The notes under the pieces are model-generated. The model was not told the origin of the DNA. It saw only the letters and a program-made list of their open reading frames with translations, and did no database searches. The position numbers and the translations under genes were made by a program. A DNA stretch of 64,000 bases. It comes from Goodfellowiella coeruleoviolacea. GTDB taxonomy: Bacteria; Actinomycetota; Actinomycetes; Mycobacteriales; Pseudonocardiaceae. Within the stretch, counting starts at the first letter, position 1, and every line of letters begins with the position of its first letter. This document shows positions 54,417 to 62,548 of this stretch, in pieces. The stretch spans positions 338,658 to 402,657 of the forward strand of contig NZ_JAMTCK010000007.1 in assembly GCF_024171785.1 (NCBI RefSeq), written 5' to 3'.

Positions 54417-56369
54417 TCAGCGGCGGTCGTCCCGGTCGGCGGGCGGGTCGTCGGCGAACCAGCCGGTGGCCGGTCGGGGCGGCTGGGGCCGGCGCGGCGG
54501 CCGGTTCGCCGGATCGGTGGGCCCGGGCCAGCCCGGTGCGGTGGGGCCGCCCGCCGGCCCCGGTCGGAGCTGCTGGCCGCTGTCCTGGTCGGGGAACCGC
54601 GCCGGCCGGTCCCGGTGCGGCGGCCGGTGCTGTCCGGTGCCCTCGGCGGCGCGGTGCCCGGCGGCCGGCGCGCGGCCGGGCGGGGTGCCGGGCTCCTGGC
54701 GGAGCCGCGGCCGGGGCTGGTCCGGGTGGTGCTGGCGGGCGGGGTCCTGCGGTGGGCGCCGCGGCTGGTCGGTCCGGGCCGGTGGGTCCGGCACCTGCTG
54801 GCGCGGCCGGCTCGGCACGGGCTCGCGGCGGGCCGGTCCCGCCTCGTCGGCACCGCGCTCGTCGGCACCGCGCTCGTTGGCACCGCGCTCGTTGACACCG
54901 CGCTCGTCGGTGTCGCGCTCGTCGTTCTCCCGGGTGGCCGGTCGCCGCCCGGACCGGGGCGTGCCGAGGGGCGTGGCCTCGGGTTGGCCGGGCAGCAGCG
55001 GCGCGGGCTCCTGGCTGGCCACGACGGCGGCCAGCGCGGTGGTCAGCGGCACGGCCGCGATCAGGCCGATGCTGCCGACCAGGGTGCGGACGATCTCCTG
55101 GGCCACGGCCTGCGCGGTGAGGATCTCGCCGAAGCCGCGCCCGGCCACCGCGAACGACAGCAGCACCGGCAGCGCCGCGCCCGCGTACGCCATGACCAGG
55201 GTGTTCACCGCCGAGGAGATGTGGTCCCTGCCGATGCGCAGTCCGGCCGCGTACAGCTGTCGCCAGCCCAGGCCCGGGTTGGCCCGGCGCAGCTCCCACA
55301 CCGCGCTGGTCTGGGTGACGGTCACGTCGTCGAGCACCCCCAGGGCGCCGATCACCACGCCGGCCAGCAGCAGCCCCCGGCTGTCGATGCCGTGGCCGAG
55401 CAGGCCGACCAGGTTGGCGGTGTCCTCGTCCAACCCGGTCAGCTGGCTCAGCGCGGCGAAGAGCGCGCCGAGCGCCCCGATCAGCGCCAGGCTGACCAGC
55501 GTGCCGAGCACGGCGGTGGACGTGCGCGCGGACACCCCGTGGGTGAGGTACAGCACCAGGAACATGATCAGGCCGGCGCCCACCACGGCCACGGTGAGCG
55601 GGTTCGCGCCGGCCAGGATCGCCGGCAGCACGAACAGCAGCAGCACCACGAAGCTGAGCACCAGCGCGCCCAACGCGGCCAGGCCCTGCCAGCGCCCCAG
55701 GATCAGCACGGCCACCGCGAACAGCACCGCCAGCAGCAGCATGGGGGTGTCTCGCTGGAAGTCGACCAGCTGGTAGGAGCCCGGTTCGGTCGGATCGCTG
55801 CCGGAGTAGGCGAGCACCACCTGGTCGCCCGCGCTGAACCGGGGCGTGCTCGGCTCGACCGGCACGGTCAGCCCGACGGTCCGGCCGGCCGCGTCCCCGT
55901 CGCTCATCAGCACGCTGACCAGCACGCAGCTGCCGTCCGAACCGCTCTGGTCCGGCCCTCCGGCCTGATCGGCCTGGCCGGTCTGGCCGCTCTGCCCAGT
56001 TGGGTCGGCCTGGTCGCCACCGACGCCGGGGGACGGCTGGACGAGCTGGGGTTCGCCGCTGCAACTGGCCCTGGCCACCGCCGTGACCTCGCCCCGGACC
56101 GGCACCTGGTGCAGCCCGAGTTCCGGACCGGTCGGCTGGTCGTGGCCGAACGGGTAGAGCAGCAGCGCGCCCACGGCGGTGGCCAGCACGCACGGCAGCA
56201 GCAGCACCAGCAGCAGGGTGCGCACCCGCTTCGAGGCCGGCGCGGCCGGCCCGTGGCCGTGGCCGTGCCCGTGTCCGTGGCTGGAGCCGTGCGGGTGGGC
56301 GGGGGAGTCGCTGGGGGACGCCGCACGGCGCCGGGTGGTGGGGCGGCGGTCGTGGTCGCCATCGTGCAC
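54417..56369 (-). CDS. YibE/F-family membrane protein with long disordered tail
   Basis: The 650-residue protein starts with a His-rich segment (HGSSHGHGHGHGHG). It has a first helix (about 48-70), an external region, seven or more further helices with the YibE/F signature (LTHGVSARTSTAVLGTL, GVLDDVTVTQTSAVWELR), and a hydrophilic C-terminal tail of about 190 residues rich in Pro, Arg and Gln. The tail contains a five-residue repeat of the form ERGAD/ERGAN. The function is unknown; the His stretch hints at metal interaction. The GTG start has a weak site. Confidence 0.85.
   Translation of the reverse strand: MHDGDHDRRPTTRRRAASPSDSPAHPHGSSHGHGHGHGHGPAAPASKRVRTLLLVLLLPCVLATAVGALLLYPFGHDQPTGPELGLHQVPVRGEVTAVARASCSGEPQLVQPSPGVGGDQADPTGQSGQTGQADQAGGPDQSGSDGSCVLVSVLMSDGDAAGRTVGLTVPVEPSTPRFSAGDQVVLAYSGSDPTEPGSYQLVDFQRDTPMLLLAVLFAVAVLILGRWQGLAALGALVLSFVVLLLFVLPAILAGANPLTVAVVGAGLIMFLVLYLTHGVSARTSTAVLGTLVSLALIGALGALFAALSQLTGLDEDTANLVGLLGHGIDSRGLLLAGVVIGALGVLDDVTVTQTSAVWELRRANPGLGWRQLYAAGLRIGRDHISSAVNTLVMAYAGAALPVLLSFAVAGRGFGEILTAQAVAQEIVRTLVGSIGLIAAVPLTTALAAVVASQEPAPLLPGQPEATPLGTPRSGRRPATRENDERDTDERGVNERGANERGADERGADEAGPARREPVPSRPRQQVPDPPARTDQPRRPPQDPARQHHPDQPRPRLRQEPGTPPGRAPAAGHRAAEGTGQHRPPHRDRPARFPDQDSGQQLRPGPAGGPTAPGWPGPTDPANRPPRRPQPPRPATGWFADDPPADRDDRR
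54843..54925 (-). repeat. 15-bp tandem repeat in the YibE/F gene
   Basis: About five copies of a 15-bp unit (plus-strand CTCGTCGGCACCGCG and variants) encode the ERGAD/ERGAN/ERGVN pentapeptides in the C-terminal tail. The copies differ at one or two bases. Confidence 0.85.
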
Positions 56370-56501
56370 GGTGTCATCCCGGGGAACTGGAGGGGCGGGC
56401 GCGAGCGTGGCCGGGGGCCGGACTGGCTGCTCACCGTATCCACCGCGGGGTCACCCCCGTCCGGGGGCGTCGCCGCTGTGTGCGGTGCCACGGTCCAGCG
56501 G

Positions 56502-56530
56502 TTGACTGTTGTTCGAACTTCTGTTCGAAT
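56502..56530 (+). promoter_or_regulatory. LexA-regulated promoter of the radical SAM gene
   Basis: TTGACT (56502-56507) and TCGAAT (56525-56530), 17 bp apart, form a promoter. TCGAACTTCTGTTCGA (56513-56528), a perfect match to the SOS consensus TCGAAC-N4-GTTCGA, covers the spacer and the -10. The predicted start falls on or next to the ATG at 56538, implying a leaderless mRNA. Confidence 0.85.
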
Positions 56531-56537
56531 CGGGAAT

Positions 56538-57593
56538 ATGCGATGGGATGCTCAGCGGGTAGACCAGGAAGACCCCGCCCTGCTGCGACTGCCAGGGCTG
56601 GTGCGCACGGTTCGGGCACCCGAGTTCGCGGGTGTGGTGTTCCACGAGGTGCGCGCCCGGTCGGTGCTCAACCAGGTGCCGGGCGGGTCGCGCATGCCGT
56701 TCCGCTGGACGGTCAACCCCTACCGGGGCTGCTCGCACGCGTGCACGTACTGCTTCGCCAGGAACACGCACACCTACCTGGACTTCGACGCCGGCCAGGA
56801 CTTCGACAGCCAGGTCGTGGTCAAGGTGAACGCGCCGGTGGTGCTGGCCGCCCAGGTGCGCTCCCGCCGGTGGCGGCGGGAGCACGTGGCCATGGGCACC
56901 AACACCGACCCGTACCAGCGGGCCGAGGGCCGCTACCAGCTGATGCCCGGCATCATTCGGGCGCTCGCCGACAGCGGCACCCCGTTCTCCATCCTCACCA
57001 AGGGCACCGTGCTCACCCGCGACCTGCCGCTGCTGGCCGCGGCCTCGGCCAACGTGCCGGTCGGCCTCGCCGTGTCCATCGCCCTGCTCGACCGCGACCT
57101 GCAGCGCAGCCTCGAACCGGGTACGCCCAGCCCGCAGGCCCGGCTGGAGCTGGTGCGCCGGATCCGGGCGGCCGGCCTGCCGTGCGGGGTGCTCATCGCG
57201 CCGGTGCTGCCCGGGCTCACCGACGCGCCCGAGCAGCTCGACGCCCTGCTCGCCGCCATCGCCGCGGCCGGGGCCACCGGCGCCACGGTCCTGCCGCTGC
57301 ACCTGCGGCCCGGCGCCAGGGAGTGGTTCGCCGCGTGGCTGCAGCGGGAACGACCGGACCTGGTGCCGGGCTACCGCAGGCTCTACGGCGCGGGCAGCTA
57401 CGCGGACCGCGGCTACCGGCGGTGGCTGGCCGCCCAGGTGGCGCCGCTGCTGCGCGAGCACGGCCTGGCGCCCCGGGTGAGCCGCGAGGCCACCGGCGTG
57501 CCCGGTGACGACGAGGCCACCTGGCCGCACGGCAGCATGCCCTCGGGTGGCCGGGCCGGCCAGATCGACCAGGAGCAGCTCACCCTGCTGTGA
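56538..57593 (+). CDS. SplB-like radical SAM protein (Rv2578c family)
   Basis: The 351-residue protein has the iron-sulfur cysteines C65, C69 and C72 in NPYRGCSHACTYCFARN, then AMGTNTDPYQRAEGRY and TKGTVLTRDLPLL as in the spore-photoproduct-lyase-like radical SAM family. The perfect SOS box in its promoter suggests a DNA-damage function. Its position near ppiB-hisS mirrors Rv2578c. The substrate is unknown; a DNA-photoproduct or nucleic-acid repair role is inferred. Confidence 0.93.
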   Translation: MRWDAQRVDQEDPALLRLPGLVRTVRAPEFAGVVFHEVRARSVLNQVPGGSRMPFRWTVNPYRGCSHACTYCFARNTHTYLDFDAGQDFDSQVVVKVNAPVVLAAQVRSRRWRREHVAMGTNTDPYQRAEGRYQLMPGIIRALADSGTPFSILTKGTVLTRDLPLLAAASANVPVGLAVSIALLDRDLQRSLEPGTPSPQARLELVRRIRAAGLPCGVLIAPVLPGLTDAPEQLDALLAAIAAAGATGATVLPLHLRPGAREWFAAWLQRERPDLVPGYRRLYGAGSYADRGYRRWLAAQVAPLLREHGLAPRVSREATGVPGDDEATWPHGSMPSGGRAGQIDQEQLTLL

Positions 57594-57615
57594 CCGGCCC
57601 TGCTGGAGTTGGTTC

Positions 57616-58434
57616 TCACCGGCCCAGGTGCAGGGCGCGGAACAGGGTGAGCCACTGGTCCGGTGCGACGAACGCCACGACGGTCCGCGGGTCCAGGTCG
57701 GCCCGGTGGAAGGCCGCGCTCACCCGGCCGGCCGGGTACCGGCGACGCAGCGAGGCGTGCAGCGAGCCGCCCACCCCACCGAAGCCGAGCTGGACGAACC
57801 GGGCGAAGGCGGCCAGCTGGCCGGGTGGCAGCAGGGCGCTGGGCCGGCGGTCCAGCCGCAGGATCCCCGCGTCGGTGGCCGGCACCGGGTGGAAGCTGGT
57901 CCGCGGGATCCGGCCGAGCAGCCGCCAGTGGAAACTCGGCCAGGACGACACGGTCAGCATGCTCCAGCGGCCGTAGTCGCCGCTGCGCTTCCGCGCGTAC
58001 TCCCACTGGGTGAGCATGGTCGCCGAGGTGAGGGACGGGGCGCGCAGGCACCAGTCCACGATCGCGGCGGTGGCCCCGAACGGGATGTTGCCCACCACGG
58101 CGAACGGCTCGGCAGGTGGCCGGGCCAGCAGGAAGTCGCCGCGGACCACCCGCAGCCGGTGCTGGTTCCGGCCCAGCTCCGCCAGCTTCGCCGCCAGCGG
58201 GGGGTCGATCTCGTAGGCGATCAGCCCGCGGCAGTGGCGGACCAGGACGCGGGTGAGCGCCCCGTCGCCGGCGCCGACCTCCACGAGCAGGTCCTGGGCG
58301 CCGGGGCGGGCGGCGCGCACCAGGGCGGCGATGGCCGCCGGATCGCGCAGGAAGTTCTGGGACAGGCGGCGGCGCGCCTGGTGGCGTCCGCCGCGGGATC
58401 GGTGTTCGTCTTCGCGCTGGGCTGGGTGCGGCAC
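57616..58434 (-). CDS. Erm-type 23S rRNA adenine N6-methyltransferase
   Basis: The 272-residue protein starts with a basic stretch, then RRRLSQNFLRDP, the SAM-binding VEVGAGDGALT (about 51-61), and the catalytic NIPFGAT (116-122). GDYGRWSMLTVSSWP and FHPVPATDAGILRL are very like ErmE of the erythromycin producer. It should methylate A2058 and give resistance to macrolides, lincosamides and streptogramin B. GTG 58434 is chosen because GGAGAGGA lies 9 bp upstream; the frame extends 129 codons further without conservation. Near-identity to KsgA is excluded by these Erm-specific motifs. Confidence 0.9.
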   Translation of the reverse strand: MPHPAQREDEHRSRGGRHQARRRLSQNFLRDPAAIAALVRAARPGAQDLLVEVGAGDGALTRVLVRHCRGLIAYEIDPPLAAKLAELGRNQHRLRVVRGDFLLARPPAEPFAVVGNIPFGATAAIVDWCLRAPSLTSATMLTQWEYARKRSGDYGRWSMLTVSSWPSFHWRLLGRIPRTSFHPVPATDAGILRLDRRPSALLPPGQLAAFARFVQLGFGGVGGSLHASLRRRYPAGRVSAAFHRADLDPRTVVAFVAPDQWLTLFRALHLGR

Positions 58435-58603
58435 GGCCGGTCGTCCTCTCCGGCCGGCCCGACGCGGTCGGACCGGCGGATCGTGGACAGGCGGCACGGG
58501 GCACCACGGCGGGCGCGGCGGGCGCGGTCGTGGTCGTGGTCGGCGCGATGAGGGTGGCGCGCCGAGGGTGGCGCGGCGGGACTTCCCAGCCGGCCTCGGC
58601 CGG

Positions 58604-58674
58604 CCACAGTGGACGGATACCGGCCGCTGCCCTCCACGGTGGACCTCGGCCGCCCCCGGTCGTCCACAGTGGAC
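58604..58674. repeat. CCACAGTGGAC palindromes at 30-bp intervals
   Basis: CCACAGTGGAC, CCACGGTGGAC and CCACAGTGGAC start at 58604, 58634 and 58664, exactly 30 bp apart. They lie 170-240 bp upstream of the erm start on its transcribed strand. The same core occurs in the repeat at 54337-54388. Confidence 0.8.
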
Positions 58675-59020
58675 GAATGCGGGCGACGGCGCGGCACCCC
58701 GTGGCCTGTCCGAGTTGTCGGGGACTACTCGGTGGCCCGGGGTCGGCAGCAGGCAGGCGCACCCGCACACCCGCTGGGGCGGGGAGGGCAGCGTGATCGG
58801 GACGAGCGGGCCGAGACGCACCGCTCGCCGAACGACGTGCTACGGGATCAGGCGCCGAACGCGGTCTTGCCGACCGGGGCCGGACGCCCGTCCCGCAACC
58901 TGATCAGCCTGGACCAGCCCCAGGACCGGGGGCCGGCCAGCTTGGTGAAGACAGCGCACACGCTCGACACGGTAGGGGCCGGGCGCGGGCGGCACCAACG
59001 CATTTTCCGAGCGCGGGCGC
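58675..59020. other. Intergenic interval upstream of erm
   Basis: I see no supported gene between the palindromes and the stop of the PPOX-type gene. The erm reading frame stays open as far as 58821, but without a start signal. The stretch may contain the erm promoter or a leader. Confidence 0.4.
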
Positions 59021-59464
59021 TCAGGCCGACGGGTCCAGCTGCTCGGCCAGGTCGGAGAAGTCCGCCGTGTTCCACCGCTCCGGCCGCAGGGTGATGGCCA
59101 CGTTGCCGGCCTGCCCCTCGTGGGTGGCGGCCACGTAGGCCGCGGCCAGGTCCGGGCCCAGGTAGCGCTCGGCGAACGCGCGCCGCTGGTCCTCGGTCAC
59201 CGGGCGGGTGGCCACGACCGGCCCCTCCACGGTCACGTACCGGTAGGGCGCGCCCTCGTCCTGCACGCACAGGCTGAACCGGCCGGCCTCGGCGATCAGG
59301 CGCGCCTTGCGCAGCTGGGGCGAGGTCAGCACGGTGAGGTCGCCGCCCGGCTGGTAGTCGTACCAGATCGGCACGGACAGCGGCGCTCGGCCGACCTCGG
59401 CCTGCACGCTGAGCACGCCCACCCGGGGCTGCGCCAGGAACGCCTCACGTTCGGCAACGGTCAT
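59021..59464 (-). CDS. Pyridoxamine 5'-phosphate oxidase-like flavin/F420-binding protein
   Basis: The 147-residue protein has the split-barrel pattern: QPRVGVLSVQAEVGRAPLSVPIWYDYQPGG, read in two strands, then LTVLTSPQLRKARLIAEAGRFSLCVQDE and the YVTVEGPVV strand. It is likely to bind FMN or F420 and reduce a small substrate. ATG 59464 is used; GTG codons upstream in frame (to 59533) are possible. It is divergent from a TetR gene that probably controls it. Confidence 0.85.
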   Translation of the reverse strand: MTVAEREAFLAQPRVGVLSVQAEVGRAPLSVPIWYDYQPGGDLTVLTSPQLRKARLIAEAGRFSLCVQDEGAPYRYVTVEGPVVATRPVTEDQRRAFAERYLGPDLAAAYVAATHEGQAGNVAITLRPERWNTADFSDLAEQLDPSA

Positions 59465-59504
59465 CTTCCGGGCCACGGTGGCCACCTCATTCCGGTAGGG
59501 AGCT

Positions 59505-59576
59505 GCTAAAGCAAGAACTGTTGTTTTAGCCACCCTAGTCCAGTCGGGAACGTTAAAACATCGGTTATCGCTTTAA
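59505..59576. promoter_or_regulatory. Two matched operators between PPOX and TetR genes
   Basis: GCTAAA-N14-TTTAGC (59505-59530) and TTAAA-N14-TTTAA (59553-59576) share the arms TAAA/TTTA and the same 14-bp spacer, 48 bp apart start to start. One lies at each divergent gene, as expected for a TetR dimer that represses both. Confidence 0.65.
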
Positions 59577-59588
59577 GCTGGTCGGGTG

Positions 59589-60152
59589 ATGGGGCAACGA
59601 CCGGGCGGGCGCAGCGCGCGGGTGCGCGAGGCGGTGCACAACGCCGTGGTCGAACTGCTGGCCGAGGGCGATTCGGACGTGTCGATCGGGGAGATCGCCC
59701 GGCGTGCCGGGGTGAACCCGGCGAGCGTCTACCGGCGGTGGGGCAGCCGGGACCGGGTGATCATGGACGCCGCGGTCACCCGGCTGCGCGCCGCCTGGCC
59801 CATGCCCGACACCGGTTCGCTGCGCGGCGACCTGCGCGCCTGGGTGGCCGCCGTGGACCAGGCACTGGCCAGCCCGAGGGACGCGGTCCTGCTACGCGCC
59901 CTGCTGGCCACCCTGCCGACCACCCCGGAGCAGGGGCGGGAGCGGGCCGGCTACCTGGCGGACCGGGTGGCCGACATCCAGCGCGTGCTCGACCGCGCCG
60001 CCGACCGGGGCGAGTGCCGGCTCACCGTCGACGAGGTGCTGGACCGGCTGATCGCGCCGCTGTACGTGCGCGCCCTGTTCGGCGCGACCACGGCCGGGCA
60101 CGGCCACCGGCTGGTCGACCAGCTGCTCGCCGACCACGGCCAGCCCGGGTGA
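59589..60152 (+). CDS. TetR/AcrR-family regulator
   Basis: The 187-residue protein has a TetR helix-turn-helix (about 10-60, with ISIGEIARRAGVNPASVYRRWGSRD-like spacing, here VSIGEIARRAGVNPASVYRR) and a C-terminal ligand domain of the TetR_C type (LRGDLRAWVAAVDQAL, LIAPLYVRALFGA). ATG 59589 is taken; GTG 59586 is adjacent. It probably autoregulates and controls the divergent PPOX-like gene. Confidence 0.9.
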   Translation: MGQRPGGRSARVREAVHNAVVELLAEGDSDVSIGEIARRAGVNPASVYRRWGSRDRVIMDAAVTRLRAAWPMPDTGSLRGDLRAWVAAVDQALASPRDAVLLRALLATLPTTPEQGRERAGYLADRVADIQRVLDRAADRGECRLTVDEVLDRLIAPLYVRALFGATTAGHGHRLVDQLLADHGQPG

Positions 60153-60175
60153 GGCGGACCCGCGTCGGGTGTGGC

Positions 60176-62254
60176 TCACCCGGTACGGCGGCCCGGCCCG
60201 TCCGGCGGACGCGTGGCGAGCCGGTCCTGCATCCGGGCGTGCCGGAACTGGTAGGCGGAGCCGGCCTGGCGCAGCACCCCCCGCGCGTAGGCGTCCTGCA
60301 GGAAGCCCACCAGCCGCCAGGGCAGCCGTCGCCGGACCGCCAGCACGGTGCGGGCCACCAGGAACCACGCCCACGCCGTGCCCATCAGGCCCCGCGCGAG
60401 CACCCCCGCGACCCCGCCGGAGATCGCGCCCGGGATGGCCGCGGCCGGACCGAAGACCAGCGTGCACGCCGTGCCCGAGACCAGTCCGCCGGCCACGCCG
60501 ATCGCCGTGCCCCGCACGGTCGCCACCAGCCGGTCCCTGCGGAGCAGGGACACCGGGCTCACCGGATGGGTGGCCTGGGTGGGCGCGGCCAGCCAGCTCG
60601 CCAGTCCGTCCGCCAGCCCGAAGACCAGCCCGTAGGCCAGGCCCACGGCCAGCCCGCTGGTCACCCCGACCACCAGGCCCACGGCCAGCCCACCCACCAG
60701 GCCGATGGCCAGGCCCACGGCCACCCCGCCGGCCAGGCCGGTCAGCAGCTCGTCCAGCAGCGGTCGCTGCCGCCGGCGCACCCGGATGTCCAGCCTGGAC
60801 GGGGTGCCGGGGCCGAGCAGGACGGTGACGCAGCCGGCCAGCAGCCCGAACACCAGCGCGGCGGACAGCCCGCCGACCAGCCCGCCGACGATCCCCGAGG
60901 CCAGCCCGCACACGGCCCCGGCGGCCACGCCGACCCACAGGCCGATCACCGCCCTGGGCACGGCCCGGTGCAGCTGCCACCACTCCAGGTCCCGTCCGCT
61001 GCCCCGGCACGGCTGCACCGCCAGGAACGCCAGCCAGCGGGCCGCCTGGTCCGGGTCCCACCGCCGGTGCCGGCGCCGGGCGCTGGGCGCGTCGGGCGGT
61101 GCCACCGGCTGCGCGCTGAACGCGATGGGAATGACCTGGTCGAGCAGGTGCTGCTCGATGGCCGCGCGGTCGGGGAAGTCGCGCGGTTCGAGCAGCCGGC
61201 CCGGATCGGCGTCCCAGCGCGAGTAGACCAGGCCGGCGAGCGAGGCCATCAGCGGCGTGGTCAGCGCGCTGGCCAGTGCGCTGTCCGGCTGCTCGCGGAG
61301 GTGCTCGAACACCCGGTTCCACCGCTGTTGCCGGCCGTCGGGCGGGGTGGCCAGCCGGAGGTAGGTCTCCAGGTCGTCGACCCGGACCGGACCCAGCTCG
61401 ACGACCGCGGCGCCGGTGAGCACGTCGTTGCCGACCACCGTGTCCTGGTACTCCTCGGCGCGGCAGGTCAGCACCAGCCGCTGACCGCCGTGCAGCACCT
61501 GGTTGAGTTCCCGCACGGCGGGAAACCGCAGGTTCTCGTCGATCTCGTCCAGCCCGTCCAGGACGTAGACGACCGATCCGTCGCCGGCCAGCTCGGCCAG
61601 GGCGGTGGCGCCGTAGGTGCGGTCGTCGCCCAGCCACGGGTAGTCCTCGCCCAGCCGGCGCCGCGCCCAGGCGTAGAAGTTCTCCCCGGTGGGGTTCCAG
61701 GTGGACAGCGACAGCAGCACGGGCACCGGGCCGTCCGGCCGGCGCCGGCTCAGCGCGCCGAGCACCAGCAGCACGGCGGCCACGGTCTTGCCGCCGCCCG
61801 GCTCACCCAGGATCACCATCCGCCCGGACGGCAGCCGCTCGAAGAAGTCGACCAGCCGGTCGAGGTCGCTGTCCGGGCCTGGCGCGGGCGTGCCCGCCAG
61901 CACGGCGGAGCCCAGCGCGGTCCTCGGGTGGTCGGCGACCGGGCGCCTGGTCAGCGTCCAGCGCAGCCGCAGCGGCTGGGGGTCGTGCAGGTTCCTGGAC
62001 GACGCCTCCGCCGCCCACTGCGCGCGGACCGCCCTGGCCAGGCTGTCCCGCGCCTCGGTCAGCTGCGCGCGGGTGCTGGCGCTGGGCCGGCGGCCCGGAC
62101 CGGCCCAGACCCAGGTGAGCACGGCCAGCACGCAGCAGCCCACGGTGACCAGGCCGGTCAGCGGCTCGCGCCCGTTCTCGACCCAGACCAGGCCCACGGC
62201 CGCGGCCAGCGTGACGGTGATGGCGGCTGCCGCCGCGGTGGACAGGGCCCGCAT
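60176..62254 (-). CDS. Membrane NACHT-domain STAND NTPase
   Basis: The 692-residue protein (from ATG 62254) has two N-terminal membrane helices (about 8-25 and 34-52). A NACHT module follows, with Walker A GEPGGGKT at 150-157 and Walker B YVLDGLDEID at 230-239. The last part (about 420-690) is dominated by Gly/Ala/Leu/Val membrane segments of the form GLAVGLVVGV and ends with YQFRHARMQDRLA, a motif near the end of many actinobacterial NACHT proteins. STAND NTPases act as signal-dependent switches, some of them antiphage. No effector domain other than the membrane part is visible. The start is uncertain; the frame opens far upstream. Confidence 0.85.
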   Translation of the reverse strand: MRALSTAAAAAITVTLAAAVGLVWVENGREPLTGLVTVGCCVLAVLTWVWAGPGRRPSASTRAQLTEARDSLARAVRAQWAAEASSRNLHDPQPLRLRWTLTRRPVADHPRTALGSAVLAGTPAPGPDSDLDRLVDFFERLPSGRMVILGEPGGGKTVAAVLLVLGALSRRRPDGPVPVLLSLSTWNPTGENFYAWARRRLGEDYPWLGDDRTYGATALAELAGDGSVVYVLDGLDEIDENLRFPAVRELNQVLHGGQRLVLTCRAEEYQDTVVGNDVLTGAAVVELGPVRVDDLETYLRLATPPDGRQQRWNRVFEHLREQPDSALASALTTPLMASLAGLVYSRWDADPGRLLEPRDFPDRAAIEQHLLDQVIPIAFSAQPVAPPDAPSARRRHRRWDPDQAARWLAFLAVQPCRGSGRDLEWWQLHRAVPRAVIGLWVGVAAGAVCGLASGIVGGLVGGLSAALVFGLLAGCVTVLLGPGTPSRLDIRVRRRQRPLLDELLTGLAGGVAVGLAIGLVGGLAVGLVVGVTSGLAVGLAYGLVFGLADGLASWLAAPTQATHPVSPVSLLRRDRLVATVRGTAIGVAGGLVSGTACTLVFGPAAAIPGAISGGVAGVLARGLMGTAWAWFLVARTVLAVRRRLPWRLVGFLQDAYARGVLRQAGSAYQFRHARMQDRLATRPPDGPGRRTG

Positions 62255-62400
62255 CAGGCCGGCCAGCGCGGTGACACGTGCGGGGAACGGCTCGCGATCA
62301 TGCTGGTTCTCTCTGCTCAGCAAGACTTCGGTTGGGCGGCGCAACCACTGTTCAGCCGTATGTGCGTTGCTCCAAAGGCTACCGCCGAAAGTCGCCCATC

Positions 62401-62416
62401 GTGATCGACAGATCAC
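62401..62416. promoter_or_regulatory. GTGATC-GACA-GATCAC palindrome
   Basis: A perfect 6-bp inverted repeat lies in the divergent control region between the NACHT gene and the TIGR03084-type gene. It is a candidate operator. Confidence 0.4.
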
Positions 62417-62548
62417 ATTTCGTGATGAAGGGCGCCGGTCGACCAGCGTGGGCGTGCGCCGCTTGACCACCGGGTGATCAGCCAGCACGCTGCGTGGCGC
62501 GGGGTGATCAGGAGCCGCCCCGGCGGCGGGAGCGAGGAGGCTGCCCAC

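Noticed and set aside
54408-56537. Upstream extension of the radical SAM frame by about 710 codons
   Set aside because: It is antisense to the YibE/F gene and crosses the LexA promoter; the family start is at 56538.
58435-58821. N-terminal extension of the Erm frame with VHCGRP repeats
   Set aside because: The repeats come from the 30-bp-spaced palindromes; a good ribosome binding site and Erm-like start lie at 58434.
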